Below are positions 32,581 to 44,451 of a stretch of 64,000 bases of DNA, one piece after another; position 1 is the stretch's first letter; every line of letters starts with the position of its first letter. The notes under the pieces were generated by a model. The model saw only the letters and a list, made by a program, of their open reading frames with translations. It ran no database searches and was not told the origin of the DNA. A program made the position numbers and the translations under genes. Source of the DNA: Proteles cristata cristata (taxonomy: Eukaryota; Chordata; Mammalia; Carnivora; Hyaenidae); NCBI GenBank assembly GCA_017311185.1, contig JAESUZ010003392.1, positions 248,001 through 312,000 of the forward strand. Direction: 5' to 3'.

Positions 32581-34313
32581 AAAACAATTCTGTGAAAATG
32601 CCATTGGAATTTTGATAGAAATTGCATTGAATCTGTAGACTGCTTTGAGTAATATGGACATTTTTACTATATTAATTCTTCCATTCTAAGAATATGGGAT
32701 ATCTTTTCAATTGTCTTTTCAATGTCTTCTTCAATTATTTTAATTAGTGTCTTATAGTTTTCTATATGCAGATCATTTACCTCTTGATTAAATTTATTCC
32801 TATGCATTTTATTCTTTTTGTTGCTATTGGAAATGAGATTGTTTTCTTTACTGTTAGTGTATGCAAAGACAACTACTTTTTATGTGTTTATTTTGTATCC
32901 TGCAGCTTTACTAAATTCATTTATTCTGTTTGTTTGTGGAGTCTTCAGGGTTTCTTATCTATAAGAGCATGTCTTCTGCAAATAGAGACAATTTTACTTC
33001 TTCCTTTTCTATTTATATGCCTTGTCTCCTTAGAGCTTTTGTTTCAATGTCTATTTTGTCCAATATAAATATTGTTACCCCACCTTTCTTTTACTTCCAT
33101 TTGCATGATAAGTGTTTTTCCATCCTTTCACTTTCAATCTGTATGTGTCTTTAGGTCTGAAATGAGTCTCTTGGAGGTAGTATATAGATGGGTCTTGCTT
33201 TTTCTTATCCATTCCGTCACCCTACATTTTTTGATTTGAGCATTTTGCTCAATTACATTCAAATTAATTATCGATAGGCATGTATTCATCGACATTTTGT
33301 TACTTGTTTTATGGTTGTTTTTATAATTATTCTGTGTTCCTTTCTTCTCTTGCTCTTTCCTTTGGTGGTTTGATGGCTTTCTTTAGTGATATGCTTGGAT
33401 TACTTTCTCTTTATTTTTTGTATATCTATTACTGGTTTTTAATTACGGTTACCATTAGGTTTATATAAAACATCTTATGCATATAGCAGTCTGTATGAGG
33501 TTGATGGTCAGTTAAGTTTGGACTCATTCTAAAAGCACTAAATTTTGTTCCTCCCCCACGTTTTAGGTATATGGTGCCATACTTTTATTTTATGAATTCC
33601 TTGACTAATTTTTATAAAAAATATTGGATGTTACTGCTTTTATCCTTTAACCACATTTATCAGTGATTAATCTACTACTTTTGTTATGTTTATATGTATC
33701 TCTGAAACTTTTTCCTTTCTTACTTTTCTTACTCCTGCTTATGGTTTTTCCATGTAAAGAATCCCCTTTAACATTTCTTGTAAGGCTGGTTTAGTGTTTA
33801 TAAATTCCTTTAACTTTTATTTATCTGGGCAACTCTATTTCTCCTTCTATTCTGAATAATAACCTTGGTGGATAGAGTATTCTTGGTTGCACTTTTTTTT
33901 TCCGTTCAGCATTTTGAGTATATCATGCCACTCTCTTGTAGCCCGAAAAATTTCTGCTGAAAAATCAGCTCATAGCCTTATGGCGTTTCTCTTGCACGTA
34001 ACTGTTTTCATCTTCTGCTTTAAAATTTTTCTCTTTACCACGACCTTTTGCCATTTTAGTTATTGTGTGTCTTTGTGTGGACTTCCACACAAAGTTGGTT
34101 GGTTTTATTGGGAGATCTGTGCCTCATGAATCTGGATTTCCGTTTCCTTCACAGATTTGGGAAGTTTTCAGCTATTATTTCTCCAAATAAATTTTCTGCC
34201 TCCTTTTTCCTGTCTTCTCTTTCTGGGAACCCTATAATGAGAGTGTTATTATACTTGATGGTGTTACTGAGTTCTCTTAATCTGTTGTCATTTCTTATTA
34301 TTCTTTTCTTTTC

Positions 34314-34526
34314 TTTTTTTTTAATTTATTTCTAGGAGAGAGAGAGAGAGAGAGACAGCGTGAGCAGGGGAGGGTCAGAGAGAGAGGGAGTCACAGACTG
34401 AAACAGACTCCAAGCTCTGAGCTGGCAGTCAGCACAGAGTCCGACGCGGGGCTCGAACCCAGGAACCGCGAGATCATGACCTAAGCGAAAGTCGGACGTT
34501 TAACCGACTAAGCCACCCAGGCGCCC
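34314..34526 (-). mobile_element. CAN-SINE, young subfamily, intact B box
   Basis: Minus copy: 'tttctaggagagagagagag', 'tcacagactgaaacagactc', 'gctggcagtcagcacagagt', reversed B box gggctcgaaccc, head 'ctaagccacccaggcgccc'. Flank phrase tcttttcttt occurs on both sides. Confidence 0.96.
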
Positions 34527-34894
34527 ATCTTTTCTTTAGAGAGAGAATGAGAAAATATGAACTGGGGAGAGGGGTTGATCCACAGGAGAGCACAGGAGTG
34601 CACTGTTGACAAGCTAGGTTCCTGCAGATGTCCATGTGTCTAGACTTGGTAATAGGGAGAGAAATGTTGCCCTTCAGCTGTTTTGTTCTTGGAGAAGTCT
34701 TCTAAAGATCCCTGTCCCTTTTATGCATGTTCAGAGATTAGTAAATAAATCTGCTTTCTATATATCCCAGGTGTTTTTCAAATTGCTGCTTTATGCTCTA
34801 TATCAGTGGGGTTGTTTGTTATGCTATCTCTTTAAGTGTTGAGACTCAGTTTCCTATTTCCCTGAGTCTCCCACAGCCAAACCTGCTGATTTTT

Positions 34895-34915
34895 GAATGT
34901 TTTTATTTTATTTTT

Positions 34916-34951
<36 letters not shown>

Positions 34952-35107
34952 AAGGGGCAGAGAGAGAGGAAGACACATAATCCAAAGCAGGCTCCAGGCT
35001 CTGAGCTGTTGTCACAGAGCCTAATGAGGGGTTTGAACTCATGGACCACGAGATCATGACCTGAACCAAAGTCAGATGCTTAACCAGCTGAGCCACCCAA
35101 TGGCCCC
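34895..35107 (-). mobile_element. CAN-SINE with 16-bp TSD
   Basis: Minus copy with GA tract, 'aaagcaggctccaggctctg', head 'gagccacccaatggcccc'. Flanks AAACCTGCTGATTTTT (34879-34894) and AAACCGGCTGATTTTT (35108-35123), one mismatch. Confidence 0.95.
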
Positions 35108-35464
35108 AAACCGGCTGATTTTTAAAGTTCCAAGTATCAAGTGCCACTGATTATAAAACATGAAGGTAAGCCCCTCTGATTTTCACAGCTAAGTATTATG
35201 TAGATTTGTCTTCCCAGTGCAGATTTTCTGTGCCTGGGGTGACTGGTATGGGGTCTGCTACTCTCTTTTCCCTGTGGTATTCCTCCCTTCCTCAGTTTTA
35301 TTTTCACTGTTCCTAATATTTGTGATGTGGCCACTTCCTTATGATTAGTTGTGGAGAGTCTGTTCTTCCATTCTTCATAATACTTTCATTTGCTTTTGCT
35401 GTCTTCCTTTGTTATTTATTTTTTGTAATAATGTTCTTAAATTGCTATCCCTTTGTATTTTTAA

Positions 35465-35687
35465 AAAATGTTAATTTATTTATTTTGAAAGAGAGAGAGA
35501 GAAAGAGAGTGCACCCTTGTGTAAGAGCAAAGGAAGATCAGAGAGCGAGGGAGAGAGAGAATCACAAGCAGTCTCCCTGCTGTCAGTGCGGAGCCCACTG
35601 AAGGGGTAAGTCTCATGAACAGTGAGATGGTGACCTAAATTGAAATCAAGAGTTGGACGCTTAACTGACTGGGCCACCCAGGTGCCT
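35465..35687 (-). mobile_element. CAN-SINE
   Basis: Minus copy: 'tttatttattttgaaagaga', 'tcacaagcagtctccctgct', head 'gggccacccaggtgcc'. The middle is shortened like that at 15,833-16,060. Confidence 0.9.
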
Positions 35688-35726
35688 GTCTCTATATATC
35701 TTATGAATAACTACTAGAAGCATTTT

Positions 35727-35810
35727 TTAAAAAAAATTATTTCTGAGAGAGAGAGACAGCTTGAGCAAGGGAGCGTCATAGAGAGAGGGAGACACAGAAT
35801 CTTAAGCAGG
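35727..35810 (-). mobile_element. CAN-SINE, 5'-truncated
   Basis: Only the tail and GA-rich part remain: 'aaattatttctgagagagag', 'gagacacagaatcttaagca', 'gg', then old L1 resumes at 'aagcttctttttctttttga'. The tRNA-like head is absent. Confidence 0.85.
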
Positions 35811-36800
35811 AAGCTTCTTTTTCTTTTTGATTAGCATGAGGCTTACATCAAATATCTTACAAAAAGAATAGGCTATTTTAAGCTGAAAACAACTTACCTT
35901 CAGTTATAAATGATAGCCCTACTCTTTTGCTTCTCCTTTCCTATCTTTTATGCTATTGATGTCACATTTTATCTTTTTATACTGTATATTCATTAACGAA
36001 TTATTGTAGCTATGGTTATTTTTAATACCGTTGTTATTTTGACTGTTTTTACTAGAGATAAATCTGATTACACAATACTATTATGATATTAGAGTATTTT
36101 GAATTTGACTATATCTTTATCAGGGAGTTTCATACTTTTGTATGTTTTTATGTTGTGCTTAACATCCTTTAATTTCAACTTGAAAACTCCCTTTAGTGTT
36201 TCTTATAAGGCTTGTCTAGTGCTCACAAACTCCCCTAGCTTTTGTGTAAGAATGTCTTCACCTAGCCTTCATTTCTGAACGCCATTGTGCTGGGTATAGT
36301 ATTCATGAATGGCTGTTTTTATTTTTCTTTCAGTATTTTGAATGCATCATCCCACTCCTTCCTGGCCTGTAAGTTTTCTGTTGAGAAATCGACTGATAGC
36401 TCTTTAGGAATTCTGCTGTGTATGATGAATTATCTTTCTCTTGCTGATTTCCAAATCCTTCTTCATCTTGGATTTTAACATTTTGATTATAATGTGTCCT
36501 TGAGTAATCTTTTTTGGATTTATCTTGCTTGAAGTCCTTTAAACTTCTTGTACATGGATGTCAATATCTCTCTTCTCCCTAGATTTGGGAACGCTGCAGC
36601 TATTATTTATTTAAGTAAGTCTTCTTCCCCCTTTTCTCTCTTCTTCTGGGGCTCTCATGATTCAAATGTTAATTCTTCTGATGATGTCACATAATTTACA
36701 TAGGCCTTCTTTCTTTTTTCATTCTTTTCATTTCTCTAAATAGTTAATTTTAAATGACTTGTCTTTGATGTTTCTGATTGTTTCTTTTTTTTAGTTTATT
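35811..36800 (-). mobile_element. Second old L1 fragment (ORF1/ORF2 junction region)
   Basis: The plus strand repeats the layout of 33,400-34,300 in diverged form: 'aatttcaacttgaaaactcc', 'gtttcttataaggcttgtct', 'ttttgaatgcatcatcccac', 'ctgttgagaaatcgactgat', 'gatttgggaacgctgcagct'. So it is a second L1M-class copy, not a continuation. The younger L1 begins directly after it. Confidence 0.7.
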
Positions 36801-36964
36801 TTGTTTTTTTGTCTCATGTTTTATTTATTTATTTTTTTATTTCACAGTTTATTGTCAAGTTAGGTTCCATAAAACATCCAGTGCTCATCCCAACAAGTGC
36901 CCTCCTCCATGCCCATCTCCCCCCTCCCCCCCAAACCCATGAGTCCTCAGTTTGTTCTTACCAT

Positions 36965-39900
36965 TCAGGAGTCTCTCATGGTTTGCCTCTTTCCCTTTCC
37001 CCCACCATTTCCCCCCTTCTTCTCCCCCATGGTCCTCCAATAAGTTTCTCCTAATCCTCCTATAAGTGGAAGCATATGGTATCTGTCTTTCTCTGTTTGA
37101 CTTATTTTGCTCAGCATAACACCCTCAGGGTCCATCCATGTTGCTGCACATGACCAGATTTCATTCTTTCTCATTGCCATGTAGTATTCCATAGTATAGA
37201 TAAATAACATCTTCTTGATCCATTCATCAGTTGATGGACACTTAGGCTCTTTCCATGATTTGGCTATTGTTGAGAGTGCTGCTATGAACATTGGGGTCCA
37301 TGTGCCCCTATGCATCAGCACTCCTGTATCCCTTGGGTAAATTCCTACCAGTGCTATTGCTGGGTCATAGGGGAGTTCTGTTGTTAGTTTCCTTAGGAAC
37401 CTCCACACTGTTTTCCAGAGGGGCTGCACTCGTTTACATTCCCACCAACAGTGTAGGAAGGAATAAATTTCTCCATATCCTCGCCAGCATCTAGAGTTCT
37501 CTGATTTGCTCATTTTAGCCACTCTGACTGGCGTGAGGTGGTATCTCAGTGTGGTTTTGATTTGTATTTCCCTGATGAGGGTGGATGCTGAGCATCGTTT
37601 CATGTGTCTGTTGGCCATCTGGATGTCCTCTTTGGAGAAGTGTCTGTTCATATCTTCTGCCCATTTCTTCACTGGGTTGTTTGTTTTTTGGGTGTAGAGT
37701 TTCATGAGTTCCCTATAGATTTTGGATATTAATGCTTTATCTGATATGTCATTTGCAGCTATCTTTCCCTATTACATTGGTTGCCTAATATTTTTATGGA
37801 TTGTTTCCTTGGCTGTGCAGAAGCTTTTAATCTTGATGAGGTCCCAGCAGTTTATTTTTGCTCTTGATTCCCTTGCTTTAAGGGATGTGTCAAGTAAGAA
37901 GTTGCTGCAGTGGAGGTCAAGGAGGTTGTTTCCTGCTTTCTCCTCTAGGGTGTTGATAGCTTCCTGTCTCATGTTCAGGTCCTTTATCCATTTTGAGTTT
38001 ATTTTTGTGCATGGTGTGAGAAAATGATCTAGTTTCATTCTTCTGCATGTTGCTGTCCAGTTCTCCCAACACCATCTGTTAAAAAGGCTGTCTTTTTCCA
38101 TTGGATATTCTTTCCTGCTTTGTCAAAGATTAGTTGGCTGTATACTTTTGGGTCCACTTCTGAGTCTCAATTCTGTTCCATTGGTCTATGTGTCTGTTTT
38201 TGTGCCAATACCATACTGTCTTGATGATGACAGCTTTGTAGTAGAGGCTAAAGTCTGGGTTGGTGATACCTCCCATTTTGGTTTTCTTCTTCAATATGAC
38301 TTTGGCTATTTGGGGTCTTTTGTGGTTCCAAACAAATTTTAGGATCGTTTGTTCTAGTTTTGAAATATGCTGGTGAAATTTTGATTGGAATTGCATTGAA
38401 TGTGTAGATTGCTTTCGGTAGTAATGACAGTTTAACTATATTTATTCTTCCAATCCATGAGCATGGAATGTTTTTCCATTTCTTTGTGTCGTCTTCAATT
38501 TCTTTCATAAGTTTTCAATAGTTTTCATAATACAGATCTCCTGTATCCTTGGTTAGGTTTATTTCCAGGTATTTTATGGTTTTTTGTGCAGTTGTGAATA
38601 GGATCAGCTTCTTGATTTCTCCTTCTGTTGCTGCATTGTTGGTGTATAAAAATGCAACCGATTTCTGTACGTTGATTTTTACCCTGCATTTTTGGTGTAT
38701 TCTTGGATCAGTTCTAGTAGGCTTCTGGTGGAGTCTGTCGGGTTTTCTATGTAGAGTATCATGTCGTCTGCGAAAAGTGAAAGTTTGACTTCTTTGTCAA
38801 TTCTGATGCCTTTGATTTCCTTTTGTTGTCTGATAGCTGATGTTAGGACTTCCAGCACTGTGTTAAACAACGGTGCTGAGAGTGGAAATCCCTGTCGTGT
38901 TCCTGATCTCAGGGGGAAAGCTCTCAGTTTTTCCCCATTGAGGATGATGTAAGCTGAGGGCTTCTCATAGATGGCTTTGATGATGTTTAAGTAAGTTCCT
39001 TCTATCCCGACTTTCTCGAGCATCTTTATTAAGAAGGGATACTGTATTTTGTCAAATGCTCTTTCTGCATCTATTGAAAGGATCATATGGCTTTTATCTT
39101 TTCTTTTGTTGATGTGAAGTATCACACTGATTGATTTGCGAATACTGAACAAGCCCTGTAACCCAGGAATGAATCCCACTTGATCTTGGTGCGTGATTCT
39201 TTTTATGTGCTGTTGGATTCGATTTGCAAGTATCTTGTTGAGGATTTTTGCATCTGTATTCATCAAGGATATTGGCCTGTAGTTCTCTTTTTTTTTGCTG
39301 GATCTCTGTCTTGCTTGGGAATCAGAGTGATGCTGGGTTCATAAAATGAATCCGGAAGTTTTCCTTTGATTTCTATTTTTTGGAATAGCTTGAGAAGAAT
39401 GGTTATTAATTCTGTTTTACATGTCTGGTAGAATTCCCCAGAGAAGCCATCAGGTCCAGGGCTCTTATCTGTTCGGAGATTTTTGATAACTGATTCGATT
39501 TCTTCACTCGTTATGGATCTGTTCCGATTTCCTATCTCTTCCTGTGTGAATTTTGGTAGTGTGTGTTTAGGAATTTGTCTGTTTCTTCTAAATTGTCCAA
39601 TTTGTTGGCGTATAATTTTTCATAGTATTTCCTGATAATTGCTTGTATTTCTGAGGGGTTGGTTATAATAAGTCCATTTTCATTCATGATTTTGTCTATT
39701 TGGGTGCTCTCTCTTTTCTTTTTGAGAAGACTGGCTAGAGTTTTGTCAATTTTGTTTGTTTTTTCAGGGAACCAACTCTTGGTTTCATTGATCTGTTCAA
39801 CTGTTTCTTTGGTCTCTCTGTTGTTTGTTTCTGCTCTAATTTTTACCATTTCTCTTCTTCTACTGGGTTTAGGGCGTTCTTGTTGCTCTGCCTCTAGTTC

Positions 39901-41075
39901 CTTTAGGTGAGCTGTTAGATTTTGCACTTGCGCTTTTTCTACTCTCTTGAAATAGGCCTAGAGAGCAATGTCCTTTCCTCTTAGGACTGCCTTTGCTGCA
40001 TCCCCTAGATTTTGAATTGTTGTATTTTCATTTTCGTTTGTTTCCATATATTTTTTAATTTCATCCCTAATTGTCAGATTGGCACATTCATTCTTTAGTA
40101 GGGTGGTCTTTAACCTCCATGTTTTTGGGGGTTTTCCAGGCTTCTTCCTGTGATTGATTTCAAGTTTCAAAACATTATGATCTGAAAGTGTGCATGGTAT
40201 GATCTTAATTCTTTTATATTTATTGAGGGATGCTTTATGTCCCAGTATGTGATCTATCTTGGAGAATGTTCCATGCGCACTTGAGAAGGAAGTGAATTCC
40301 ATGGCTTCAGTATGTAGAGTTCTAAATATATCTGTCAGACCCATCTGGTCCAATGTGTCATTCAAGTCCATTGTGTCTTTAATGATTTTCTGTCTCGTTG
40401 ATCTATCCATTGCTGTAAGCGGAATATTAAAGTCCCCTGCTATGAGCACATTCTTATCTATAAGCTTGTTTCTGTTTGTGATTAATTGTTTTTAGATATT
40501 TAGGTTCTCCCATTTTGGTGCTTAGACATTTATGATTGTTATTTCTTCCTGATGGATAGACCCTGTAATAATTATATAATGCCCTTCTTCATCTCTTGTT
40601 ATTGTCTTTAATTTAAAGTCCAGTTTGTCTGATATAAGTATAGCTACTCCAGCTTTCTTTTGACTTCCTCGTAGCATGATATATATTTCTCCATCCCCTT
40701 ACTTTTAATCTGAAGGTATCTTCCAGTCTAAAATGCATTTCTTGTAGACAGCAAATAGATGGATTTTTTTTAAATATTTTTTTTATTTATTTCTAGGAGA
40801 GAGAGAGACAGTGTGAGCAGGGGAGGGTCAGAGAGAGAGGGAGTCACAGACCGAAACAGGCTCCAGGCTCTGAGCTGGCAGTCAGCACAGAGCCCGACGC
40901 GGGCTCGAACCCACGAACGGCGAGATCATGACCTAAGCGAAAGTCGGACGCTTAACCGACTAAGCCACCCAGGCGCCCCTGGATCTTGTTTTTTTATCCG
41001 TTTGCTACCCTATGTCTTTTGATTGAAGCATTCAGCCCATTTACATTCAGTGTTATTATTGAAATATGTGGGTTT
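36965..41075 (-). pseudogene. L1 ORF2 (endonuclease/reverse transcriptase), disrupted
   Basis: L1 ORF2p nicks DNA and reverse transcribes L1 and SINE RNA at the nick. Readable blocks in order: a Q-E-M-H block near 40,740 that stands where the family has Q-E-T-H (Glu kept); GDFN near 40,430 and SDH near 40,180 in one open frame (39958-40449), both part of the endonuclease active site; a reverse transcriptase block (38679-39266) with F-A-D-D-M at 38760-38774; and a C-terminal block (36965-37705) with HCWWEC, ending MRDS and a stop at 36965. Frames shift between blocks and stops occur, and a SINE splits the endonuclease N-terminus at 40767-40979. The start near 41,075 is inferred from the usual spacing. 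Confidence 0.9.
40767..40979 (-). mobile_element. CAN-SINE, young subfamily, inside L1 ORF2
   Basis: Minus copy: 'tttctaggagagagagagac', 'tcacagaccgaaacaggctc', 'gctggcagtcagcacagagc', reversed B box gggctcgaaccc, head 'ctaagccacccaggcgcccc'. The L1 phrase agatgga/tggatcttg flanks it. It must be younger than the L1 insertion. Confidence 0.96.
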
Positions 41076-41150
41076 AGAGTCATTGTGTCCTTTGTGCAGT
41101 TCATGCTTCTGGTGGTGTCTCTGGAATCTTTGTTCCTTGCAACCTTTCCT

Positions 41151-42050
41151 TCAGAGCATCCCCCTCAGGATTTCTTGTAGGGCTGGGTTAGTGGTGACAA
41201 ATTCTTTCAATTTCTGTTTATATGGAAAGGTTTTTATCTCTCCTTCTATTTTGAATGACAGGCTTTCTGGATAGAGGATTCTTGGCTGCCTATTTTTACT
41301 GTTCATCACATTGAAGATCTCCTGCCATTCCTTTCTGGCCTGCCATGTTTCAGTAGATAGGTCTGTCACCACTCTGATAGGTTTCCCTTTGTATGTGAGG
41401 GCCCTTTTCTCCCTAGCTGCTTTCAAAATTCTCTCTTTGTCCTTGTATTTTGCCATTTTTACTATGATATGTCGTTCAGAAGATCAATTCAAATTACGTC
41501 TGAGGGGGGTCCTCTGAGCCTCTTGTATTTCAACGTTTACTTCCTTCCCCAGGTTGGGGAAGTTCTCTGCTATAATTTGTTCCAGGACTCCTTCAGCACC
41601 TTTCCCTCTCTCTTCCTCTTCTGGGATTCCTATCATACAGATATTGTTCCGTTTGACTGTATTGCTGAGCTCTCAAACTCTTCTTTCATGTTCCTGGATC
41701 AGTTTGTCTCTTTTTTTTCTCAGTTTCTTCTTTTTCTATAATGGTGTCTTCTAAATCACTTATTCTCCTTTCTGCCTCTTCAATCTGTGCATCGGACACC
41801 TCCAGTTTATTATCTATCTCATTTATCGCATTTTTAAATTCATCATGCCTATTTTTATGCTCCATGTTGTTTGTAACCATAGTTTCTTTGATGCCCTCTA
41901 TGCTTTTTTCAAGCTCAGCAATTTTATATTATTGTTCTAAAATCTGTTCACTTATGCTGCTTATATCTGTTTTGAGCAGTTTTTTTAGCTGTCAGTTCTT
42001 CTTGGAATTCTTTTGGAGGAGAGCTCTTTCATTTCGTTTTTTTGGTTAGC
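41151..42050 (-). pseudogene. L1 ORF1 (RNA-binding chaperone), disrupted
   Basis: ORF1p forms trimers that coat L1 RNA. The C-terminal RNA-binding domain is open at 41151-41456 (blocks such as KGKPIRVVTDLS and FVTTNPALQEIL, as in mammalian ORF1p). A coiled-coil block lies at 41686-41880 (NEIDNKLEVSDAQIEEAERR). Between them (41,457-41,685) the frame is interrupted, so no full protein is encoded. The N-terminal limit near 42,050 is approximate. Confidence 0.85.
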
Positions 42051-43870
42051 TTCTTATCTCTTGTTAGTTTAAAAAAACTCTTATGCTCTCTGCACCTGTG
42101 AGTGCTGCTGTACCCAAGAAGACTCTTTGACTGTCCAGAGCCTTACCTTTCAGAAAGTGTACTTTGAATGGTATCTTTTGGTTTCTCTTCTTGAGACCTT
42201 GGTTATTTTATTTTCCTGCTCGTAGTGGTATTTGGGACTCTCCACCGTGTGTACTTTGGCTTGTTTCTTGAGGTAGCCCTGGAGAAGAAAACAGACAGAC
42301 AAACACACAGGGAACAGAAGCAACAAACGCACAGACAAATCCAACAAACATGCAAACAGAGAGGGAAAATGAAAAAGTAAAGAGAAAAGAGGGAGGAGGG
42401 AAGGTGAATAATAGAAAATAAAAATGCATTAAAAAGTCTATAAGAAGAAATGAAAAGGAAAAAGAAGAAAGCCAATAGACAAAGAACAGTTTAAAGCATA
42501 TAACCAGATTTCCCAGCTACAATTAAATAGCCGGGTGTATGTATGCAGTGTTGTGTGAAGAGCCTAGAGAAAGAGAGAGATGATAGGGCGGGGATGAGGC
42601 AAAATTGGAAATGGAATGAACAGGCAGAAGGGATAAGAAGCTTTTTTCAAAGAGCAAAAGGGTGGAATATGGTTGAAGAAATGAGAGTAAGATGCTGGTG
42701 TTATCCAGAGAAACTATATAGTATAATTACTCCTGAGAGAAAGAGATGAAAAGGTAGGTAGGTGTAGAATTTACATCTACAGAATGGATTAAATGTGACT
42801 GTGTAAGCAAGCCAGTGACCAGAATTAATCAGGTCAGTGCTCCGATTAAAAAAAAGGGTGGGGGGAGGGCAGCTCTCTAGCAGTGACCTGCGTGGTTTGA
42901 TCCAATGCATTAGGAGGGAGTTCTGCCTTTGAGGTTGTGGGGAGGAGAGTGGTGGTGCTCCAATTCCTTCTTGAACCAAGTGCTGTAACTCACTTTTTTG
43001 GGTGTGTAAACTCCCTGTGCTGGGGGCGCAGCCAAGGTGGGTCGCGCTCTATATCCCAGGCTAGGCCTTGTTTCCAAATCCCAGTTCAAGAGCCCCACTG
43101 AAATTGCCAAGACACAAACTTGCAGGTGATCCCCTCAGGGCAATTCCAAGCCTCTTGCCTACCCCCTGAGGATTGAGCCAGAAGCCGCTGCTCCGTCTCC
43201 TTCAGTCTCCTTATGGTTGGGTTGGCGAGCAAGGACGGGGGTCGCCTGGGATGGTGCTTCCTGCCTCGGGTCAGCCGAAGAGCCGGAAACCAGGTCCCTC
43301 TGTGTCTCCTTACCTGAAACATGAACTCACGGGCAAATCTTCCAGTTTTAAGCCCTTCTCCTCCCCTCTAGGGATCCAGCCGAGCCAGAAGCACAAAGGC
43401 GCTGTGGGCGCACGGCCCCTCTAGGTAGAGTTGGCGCACACAGGGAGTTGGCAGGCGAGAGTTGGCACACAGGGAGATGTTTTCCCGGGGATTGTTTGGG
43501 ACAAGTGCAACCCGCTTAGGGTCAGCTGGAGAGCTGGTGACCGAGTCCCTCTGTATCCTGAGCGGAGGTTTTTATGTTCCCCAGTGACAGTGACCGTGTC
43601 TTGAGCAGTTTCGGCCTTTCTCTTTCCTGTCTCACTCCCCGCAGAGGGGGATAGCCCCTGTCCCTCTGCGTCTCTGGTCCCAGCCCGATTTTATCTTTCC
43701 CAGTTTGCGCTCACATTAGAAGGCTTTCTCAGTGGACTCTGTCTCCTTTTCCTCACAAACTCCTGGATTCTCTAAGGGTTCCATGGCTTCAGGTCTTCTC
43801 TGTGCCAGATATGGGGGTGAGTGGAAGGTAGGGAGCTCCCAACTTCTCTGCCATCTTGCCCCTCCTCCCC
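42051..43870 (-). promoter_or_regulatory. L1 5'UTR / internal promoter region
   Basis: A leader of about 1.8 kb upstream of ORF1 on the minus strand. The 5' edge (minus strand GGGGAGGAGGGGCAAGATGG) closely resembles known L1 5' ends; the reversed YY1-type site GCCATCTTG is at 43850-43858. The 42,900-43,750 part is more CpG-rich than the surrounding AT-rich DNA. Whether it is active cannot be told from sequence. Confidence 0.75.
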
Positions 43871-44242
43871 TGGGGTGTTATAATTGACTGATTCTTCATG
43901 ATCCATGTAGCTTGTTTGATGTCTACATTTGACTGAGGAAACACTTCTTCCAGTGTTTACCGACTGGTCTTCCCTTCTTTTGTAGTGATTTTTCATAAAT
44001 CTTGTTCTCTACTTTTCTTTTTCCTCACCCTCAAACAAAGGGAAATCTAAATAAAGTCAGTATTTGTCTGTAGAGAGGTTAGAACTTGGCCTCACATTCT
44101 GTCCATTTTGATTATTTAATGAGTACAGAATTTTTGTCTGGGGTGATGAAGAAAATTCTGGAGATAGACGGTGGTGATGGTTTAACAACAGTGTCAGTGT
44201 TCTTAATGCCACTAAGCTATACATTTAAAAACGGTTAAAATT
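43871..44242. other. Flank of full-length L1, possible old L1 remainder
   Basis: 'gattcttcatgatccatgta', 'gtttgatgtctacatttgac', 'tgaggaaacacttcttccag' may be the 5' part of the old L1 into which the younger copy inserted. Uncertain. Confidence 0.35.
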
Positions 44243-44451
44243 GGGGTGCCTGGGTGTCTCAGTCAGTTGAGAGTCTGACTTCGGCCCAGGTCAGGATCTC
44301 ACAGTTTGTAAGTTCAAGCCCTACATCAGACTCTGTGCTGACAGCTCAGAGCCTGTAGCCTGCTTCGGATTCTGTGTCTCCTCTTTCTCTGCCCCTCCCC
44401 TACTCACGGTGTGTCTCTCAAAAATGAATAAATGTTAAATAAAATAAATAA
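44243..44451 (+). mobile_element. CAN-SINE with ~15-bp TSD
   Basis: Plus copy: 'ggggtgcctgggtgtctcag', 'gctgacagctcagagcctgt', 'gcttcggattctgtgtctcc', tail 'aaaatgaataaatgttaaat'. Flanks aaaacggttaaaatt and aaaatggttaaaatt. Confidence 0.95.

Larger units (their letters stand above)
30385..35464 (-). mobile_element. Old L1 (L1MA-like), internally deleted, SINE-riddled
   Basis: On the minus strand this runs 5'UTR (about 35,460-34,530), ORF1 (about 34,310-33,750), ORF2 start and endonuclease N-terminus (about 33,450-33,045), then jumps to the reverse transcriptase region (F-A-E-D-M like motif near 32,970) and continues through ORF2 C-terminus to a 3' end at 30,385 ('ctccagctttattgagatag' on plus). 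Compared with the fuller copy at 36.8-43.9 kb, about 1.8 kb between endonuclease N-terminus and reverse transcriptase is missing. SINEs interrupt it at 30963, 32136, 32351, 34314 and 34895. No frame is intact. Confidence 0.8.
36812..43870 (-). mobile_element. Near full-length carnivore L1 (broken ORFs)
   Basis: On the minus strand: 5' end GGGGAGGAGGGGCAAGATGG at 43,870, a 5'UTR of about 1.8 kb, ORF1, ORF2, a short 3'UTR from 36,964 and an A/T-rich tail near 36,812-36,840. Total about 7.06 kb including a 213-bp SINE, which matches a full-length L1. Both ORFs are interrupted, so the copy cannot encode full proteins as it stands. I could not find a clear target-site duplication. Confidence 0.93.

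Noticed and set aside
37291..39910. Plus-strand frames across 37-40 kb
   Set aside because: They are antisense to L1 ORF2 on the minus strand.
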